9,116 bases of DNA from Sediminibacterium ginsengisoli. GTDB lineage: Bacteria > Bacteroidota > Bacteroidia > Chitinophagales > Chitinophagaceae. The number at the start of each line of letters is the position of its first letter. The stretch's first letter is position 1. The stretch is from assembly GCA_943324415.2 (NCBI GenBank), contig CALPLN020000072.1, positions 1-9,116 on the forward strand, in the 5' to 3' direction. The notes under the pieces are model-generated. The model was not told where the DNA came from, did not search any database, and saw nothing but the letters and a program-made list of their open reading frames with translations. Shown piece after piece: positions 6,363 to 9,116 of this stretch. Both the position numbers and the translations under genes were made by a program.

Positions 6363-7358
6363 ATGAATAGTTTTGGAACCTTATTTAAAGTTCAAATTTT
6401 TGGCGAATCTCACGGAGATTGCGTGGGCGTTTTGGTGGATGGATGTCCAGCAGGTTTGCCACTTCAACAGTCGGATTTCGTAGAGGACATGGAGCGTAGA
6501 AAAGGAGGAAAACAAAAAGGAACTACGCCAAGACAAGAAGATGACATCCCATTTTTCAAAACGGGTGTATTCAATCATACAACTACCGGGGCTCCGCTCA
6601 TGTTGTTGTTTGAAAATAACAATACTAGAAGTGGGGATTATGAAAAACAAAGAGCAGTGCCAAGACCAGGCCATGCGGATTTTACAGCCCATCAAAAATT
6701 TGGTGGATTTGAAGATTACAGAGGCGGAGGACATTTTAGTGGCAGGTTGACTGCAGGTTTGGTAGGTGCAGGGGTTGTTGCAAAAAAAATATTAAAAGAC
6801 ATTGAAGTTAAAGCAACAATCTTAAGTATTGGTGGCGAAGCTGATGTAGAAAAAGGAATTCAAAATGCCATCGATCATAAAGACAGTGTTGGTGGTATTG
6901 TGGAATGTGTCGTAAAAGGGTTGCCAATTGGATTAGGCGAACATTTTTTTGATTCGGTTGAATCATTGATTGCGCATGTAGTTTTTGCAATTCCAGCAAT
7001 TAGAGGGATTGAATTTGGCACAGGATTTGCCGCAGCTAAAATGTTTGGGGTAGAACACAATGATGCCATCATAGATGCAACAGGTAAAACAAAGACCAAT
7101 CACGCAGGTGGTGTGGTGGGTGGATATACCAATGGGAATGACTTGGTGTTTAGAATCGCAGTAAAACCCACTTCTTCTACACCCAAGATTCAGCATACTT
7201 GGAATTGGGAAACCAATGAACAGGAAGATTTTTCTGTAAAAGGAAGGCACGATTTATGCATTGCATTAAGGGTGCCCGTGGTACTTGAAGCAGTAACGGC
7301 AATGGTATTAGCAGATTTGATGATGATCGATCAGCGTATACCAAGAAAGATTAAATAA
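6363..7358 (+). CDS. aroC: Chorismate synthase, short form
   Basis: Anti-1,4-eliminates phosphate from EPSP to give chorismate, using reduced FMN; this is the last shikimate step. Family signatures are intact: FGESHG (13-18, catalytic His17), RPGHAD (101-106), DYRGGGHFSGRLT (118-130), NHAGGVVGGYTNG (246-258) and RHDLCIALRVPVVLEA (295-310). At 331 residues it is about 30 shorter than the E. coli enzyme. The loss lies mainly in one segment, about 143-176, where roughly 26 residues are missing. HFSGRLT in place of RSSARET, and DSVGGIVECVVKGLP, resemble the form I associate with Clostridia rather than the Bacteroides type. It begins 35 bp after aroA with no convincing promoter between. The activity is well supported; the subfamily assignment is from memory. 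Confidence 0.95.
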   Translation: MNSFGTLFKVQIFGESHGDCVGVLVDGCPAGLPLQQSDFVEDMERRKGGKQKGTTPRQEDDIPFFKTGVFNHTTTGAPLMLLFENNNTRSGDYEKQRAVPRPGHADFTAHQKFGGFEDYRGGGHFSGRLTAGLVGAGVVAKKILKDIEVKATILSIGGEADVEKGIQNAIDHKDSVGGIVECVVKGLPIGLGEHFFDSVESLIAHVVFAIPAIRGIEFGTGFAAAKMFGVEHNDAIIDATGKTKTNHAGGVVGGYTNGNDLVFRIAVKPTSSTPKIQHTWNWETNEQEDFSVKGRHDLCIALRVPVVLEAVTAMVLADLMMIDQRIPRKIK

Positions 7359-7375
7359 TTTAAATTAGAAAAAGA

Positions 7376-7681
7376 ATGGAAAGCGAATTTATATATCATG
7401 TGACAACAAGTTACGCATGGGAAGAGGCAGTAGCAAAACAAAGCTATATGCCAAAAGATTTCGAAAAAGACGGATTCATACATTGTTCAATAGAAAGACA
7501 AATTGAAGGTGTACTAGAAAGATTTTATCAAGGTCAAACAGGTTTAGTGAAATTGAAAATTGAAAAAGCAAAAGTGCAAAGACCAGTTTTATTTGAACTA
7601 GCAGATGACCTGAATGAATTGTTCCCACATATTTATGGAACATTGAACTTAGATAGTGTGGTTGAAGTCACGCCAATTTAA
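7376..7681 (+). CDS. DUF952-family protein
   Basis: A 101-residue cytoplasmic protein matching the DUF952 pattern: an N-terminal IYHVT strand (His8), an early Trp/Glu helix, GFIHCS (33-38), a middle helix ending in RFYQGQTGLVKL, then FPHIYGTLNLDSVVEV (83-98). The conserved His8, His36, Ser38, His85 and Tyr87 would cluster in a pocket if the family is related to ADP-ribosyltransferase folds, a link I recall but cannot verify here. No biochemical role is established for the family. It begins 17 bp after aroC with no promoter visible, so it probably rides on the aro transcript; members often occur as small housekeeping-type ORFs without fixed neighbours. The ATG at 7376 fits the family start. 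Family call fairly sure, function unknown. Confidence 0.8.
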   Translation: MESEFIYHVTTSYAWEEAVAKQSYMPKDFEKDGFIHCSIERQIEGVLERFYQGQTGLVKLKIEKAKVQRPVLFELADDLNELFPHIYGTLNLDSVVEVTPI

Positions 7682-7712
7682 ACCTATGTATAGTCTACAA
7701 CATAGTCGCAAG

Positions 7713-8213
7713 ATGAAATATTTAATTCAGTCAGTATGTTGTATGTGTTTTTTGTTGTTTGCTGGATTTGTTCAAGCTCAACAGATTTATACCAATACAC
7801 TTACGACAGAGAACTATTTAGATAGTGTCAATATCAAGCGCTATAAAAATAAAATTGATACCAGTAGAATTAAGATCGAAATCAATCATATCGAAGGCGT
7901 ATCTAGTTTCTACAGTAAAAATTTAAACGGCACAAAAACATCCACCGGGGAGCGATTTTACAACAATAAGTATACCGCTGCTTGTAATTTATTCAAATTG
8001 AATACCATCGTTAGGGTCACTAATTTGCAAAATGGGAAGACCGTGCTAGTCAGAATCAATGACCGAATGCACCCCAATATGCTAAGAAAGGGTAGGGTGA
8101 TCGATTTAAGTCAATCGGCAGCTAAACAGTTGGTTTTCAAGTCAAATGGACTTGTAAAAGTGATGCTAGATGCCATCGGTTATTCAAAAACGAACCCTAA
8201 ATTAGACGAGTAG
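7713..8213 (+). CDS. Secreted RlpA-like double-psi beta-barrel protein, probably non-catalytic
   Basis: A 166-residue exported protein. Residues 1-22 form a signal peptide with a hydrophobic core and a VQA/QQ cleavage site; no lipobox is seen, although several Cys lie in the core. After a 35-40 residue linker, residues about 60-155 match the RlpA barrel: GVSSFYS (62-68), TSTGERF (76-82), TAAC (88-91), VRVTNLQNGKTVLVRINDR (100-118) and VIDLSQSAAKQL (129-140). RlpA enzymes cleave glycan strands lacking stem peptides. Their TAAH catalytic His is Cys91 here, while the Asp of the DR motif is kept (Asp117), so it may bind rather than cut. No SPOR domain is present. I chose the ATG at 7713 because it gives a normal signal peptide; an ATG at 7686 and a GTG at 7656 inside the previous gene are less likely. 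The gap to that gene is 31 bp. Confidence 0.82.
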   Translation: MKYLIQSVCCMCFLLFAGFVQAQQIYTNTLTTENYLDSVNIKRYKNKIDTSRIKIEINHIEGVSSFYSKNLNGTKTSTGERFYNNKYTAACNLFKLNTIVRVTNLQNGKTVLVRINDRMHPNMLRKGRVIDLSQSAAKQLVFKSNGLVKVMLDAIGYSKTNPKLDE

Positions 8214-8229
8214 TAGCCGGTATAAAAAA

Positions 8230-8261
8230 TTTCAATAATTCGCTATTTAGGCCTAATTTTG
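8230..8261 (+). promoter_or_regulatory. Bacteroidota-type promoter for the outer-membrane protein pair
   Basis: TTTC at 8230-8233 and TAATTTTG at 8254-8261 are separated by 20 bp. They match the Bacteroidota primary sigma consensus TTTG / TAnnTTTG (the second box perfectly). Transcription would start near 8268, leaving a leader of roughly 18 nt before the ATG at 8286. A 10-bp palindrome, TTAGGCCTAA (8247-8256), overlaps the second box and could be an operator. Confidence 0.65.
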
Positions 8262-8285
8262 TGAGACATTTAACAAACAATTTAT

Positions 8286-8876
8286 ATGAAGAAATTATTA
8301 TTTTCTCTAATCGCTTTGGGTTTAATCATTACTGCTCAAGCTCAAAACAGCGTTGGCGGTAAGAAAAAAACATCAATCGCTTTAAGATTTAATGCTTTAG
8401 ATTTTGGAACTGCAGAGAAAGTTCAAAATGGTACAATAGGATCTGTTTTAAATGCAAAGAAATGGGGACAGTATGCATCTACCACTAAATCATTAGGTGT
8501 AAACTATACAAGTCAATACACAGATCAAGTTGATATCTATTCTAACTTAGATGTTGCAATCACACGTTCTCCTTTATATGCACCAAATGCACTTAGAAGA
8601 TCAAACGAAGATGTGTTGACTTCATTTGAGTCTGGTGTAAATATCAAAATGTTCAAAGGTGATTACAGAGTGAATCCTTATGTTACTGCAGGTTTAGGTA
8701 TTCGTACTTTTGCTTTCAGAGACTACAGTGCTTATGCGCCAGTAGGGTTGGGATTACAGATCAAAACATGTAAGGGTTCAAATTTAAATATTACGACAAC
8801 TTATTCAACTAAGATGTCTAAGTCTTTTGTTCCTTCTTACAACTATGGAGTTAGCTATAGCTTCTTGTTGAACTAA
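8286..8876 (+). CDS. Putative outer-membrane beta-barrel protein
   Basis: A 196-residue exported protein of no family I can name. Residues 1-19 are a clear signal peptide ending AQA/QN. The mature part has alternating polar and hydrophobic stretches typical of beta strands (SIALRFNALDF, SLGVNYTSQYTDQVDIYSNLDV, NPYVTAGLGIRTF, PVGLGLQIK, LNITTTYSTK). It ends in YNYGVSYSFLLN, with aromatic residues near the C-terminus as in many outer-membrane barrels. Size fits a barrel of about eight strands. It lies downstream of the promoter at 8230-8261, and 10 bp before a second gene whose product resembles it. A role as a structural or adhesion-type surface protein is possible but not shown. Cell location is inferred from the signal peptide and strand pattern. 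Confidence 0.7.
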   Translation: MKKLLFSLIALGLIITAQAQNSVGGKKKTSIALRFNALDFGTAEKVQNGTIGSVLNAKKWGQYASTTKSLGVNYTSQYTDQVDIYSNLDVAITRSPLYAPNALRRSNEDVLTSFESGVNIKMFKGDYRVNPYVTAGLGIRTFAFRDYSAYAPVGLGLQIKTCKGSNLNITTTYSTKMSKSFVPSYNYGVSYSFLLN

Positions 8877-8886
8877 AATAAAAAAT

Positions 8887-9116
8887 ATGTCTAAGAAAGT
8901 AATTGGGGTAACCTTTATTTTATTTGCTTCATTGTTCACCAATGCGCAAGATCAAAAAGTAAATAAAAATAAGCCAGCTTCGATTGCTTTGAAAACATCT
9001 ATACTGAATTTTAAGAAAACCCCTCTCACAGAGGGGTTAACTGTTTCTGCACCTGCTGTTGGCTTGCAGTTCTTCAAAGGACTTGCCCCTAAACTGGATG
9101 CTGTTGTGAATCTAGA
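8887..9116 (+). CDS. Putative outer-membrane protein, N-terminal part (paralogue of the preceding gene)
   Basis: An open frame of 76 codons from the ATG at 8887 runs off the right edge. The product starts with a signal peptide (MSKKVIGVTFILFASLFTNA, cleavage before QDQ). It continues with KPASIALKTSILNF and AVGLQFFKGLAPKLDAVVNL, which parallel KKTSIALRFNALDF and SLGVNYTSQYTDQVDIYSNL of the preceding protein. The 10-bp gap and shared layout indicate a tandem duplication read from the promoter at 8230-8261. The function is unknown, and the full length and C-terminus cannot be seen. Confidence 0.75.
   Translation, partial: MSKKVIGVTFILFASLFTNAQDQKVNKNKPASIALKTSILNFKKTPLTEGLTVSAPAVGLQFFKGLAPKLDAVVNL
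9018..9038 (+). repeat. GC-rich inverted repeat inside the last gene
   Basis: AACCCCTCT, loop CAC, AGAGGGGTT form a perfect 9-bp stem with a 3-nt loop. It looks like a terminator stem but lies within an open frame (codons for KTPLTEGL) and has no T-tract, so termination is unlikely. The C/G runs stand out in this AT-rich region. Confidence 0.5.

Noticed and set aside
6963..7250. Minus-strand open frame of 95 codons opposite aroC (also one at 6381-6734)
   Set aside because: Both are antisense to strongly conserved chorismate synthase sequence; the Cys- and His-rich products look like reverse translation artefacts.
7351..7363. TTAAAT-A-ATTTAA palindrome at the aroC end as a terminator
   Set aside because: It has only A-T pairs and a 1-nt loop, too weak for a terminator and likely by chance in AT-rich sequence.
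7656..7712. Longer RlpA-like protein from the GTG at 7656 or the ATG at 7686
   Set aside because: Either would put 9-19 polar residues before the signal peptide; the ATG at 7713 gives a normal one. The GTG also lies inside the preceding gene.
1..9116. Mobile element, CRISPR array, tRNA or defence system
   Set aside because: I found no transposase, integrase, terminal repeats, spaced direct repeats or cloverleaf; the genes are tightly packed metabolic and envelope genes.

Overview
The window is a compact, AT-rich stretch from a Bacteroidota bacterium. All genes lie on the + strand and the longest gap between genes is 72 bp. Four things point to the phylum: the gene order aminotransferase - tyrA - DAHP synthase/chorismate mutase - aroB - aroA - aroC; a DAHP synthase with chorismate mutase fused to its C-terminus; weak or absent Shine-Dalgarno sequences; and one promoter of the TTTG / TAnnTTTG type. 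Protein character suggests Chitinophagaceae or a near relative, but that is inference.

Positions 1-7358 are an aromatic amino acid locus. It opens with the last 77 residues of a class I/II aminotransferase, which overlaps tyrA (prephenate dehydrogenase) by 10 bp. A DEAD-box RNA helicase with a DbpA-type RNA-binding tail follows. Then come the bifunctional DAHP synthase/chorismate mutase, aroB, aroA (1 bp after aroB) and aroC. Together they encode the first, second, sixth and seventh steps of the shikimate pathway, plus chorismate mutase, prephenate dehydrogenase and a likely transaminase for the Tyr/Phe branch. Genes for steps 3-5 (dehydroquinase, shikimate dehydrogenase, shikimate kinase) are not in the window. 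The helicase is the one member that does not fit the pathway.

Positions 7376-8213 hold two small genes that probably read on from the operon: a DUF952-family protein and a secreted RlpA-like double-psi beta-barrel protein. In the latter, the His expected of active RlpA lytic transglycosylases is Cys.

A new transcription unit starts at about 8230 with a good Bacteroidota promoter. It drives two related secreted proteins, probably outer-membrane beta-barrels, 10 bp apart; the second runs off the right edge.

I see no mobile element, CRISPR array, RNA gene or defence system. The most useful second looks are the unusual AroA active-site loop, the short Clostridia-like AroC, the helicase inside the aro cluster, the altered RlpA-like protein, and several inverted repeats, two of which form stem-loops over stop codons.
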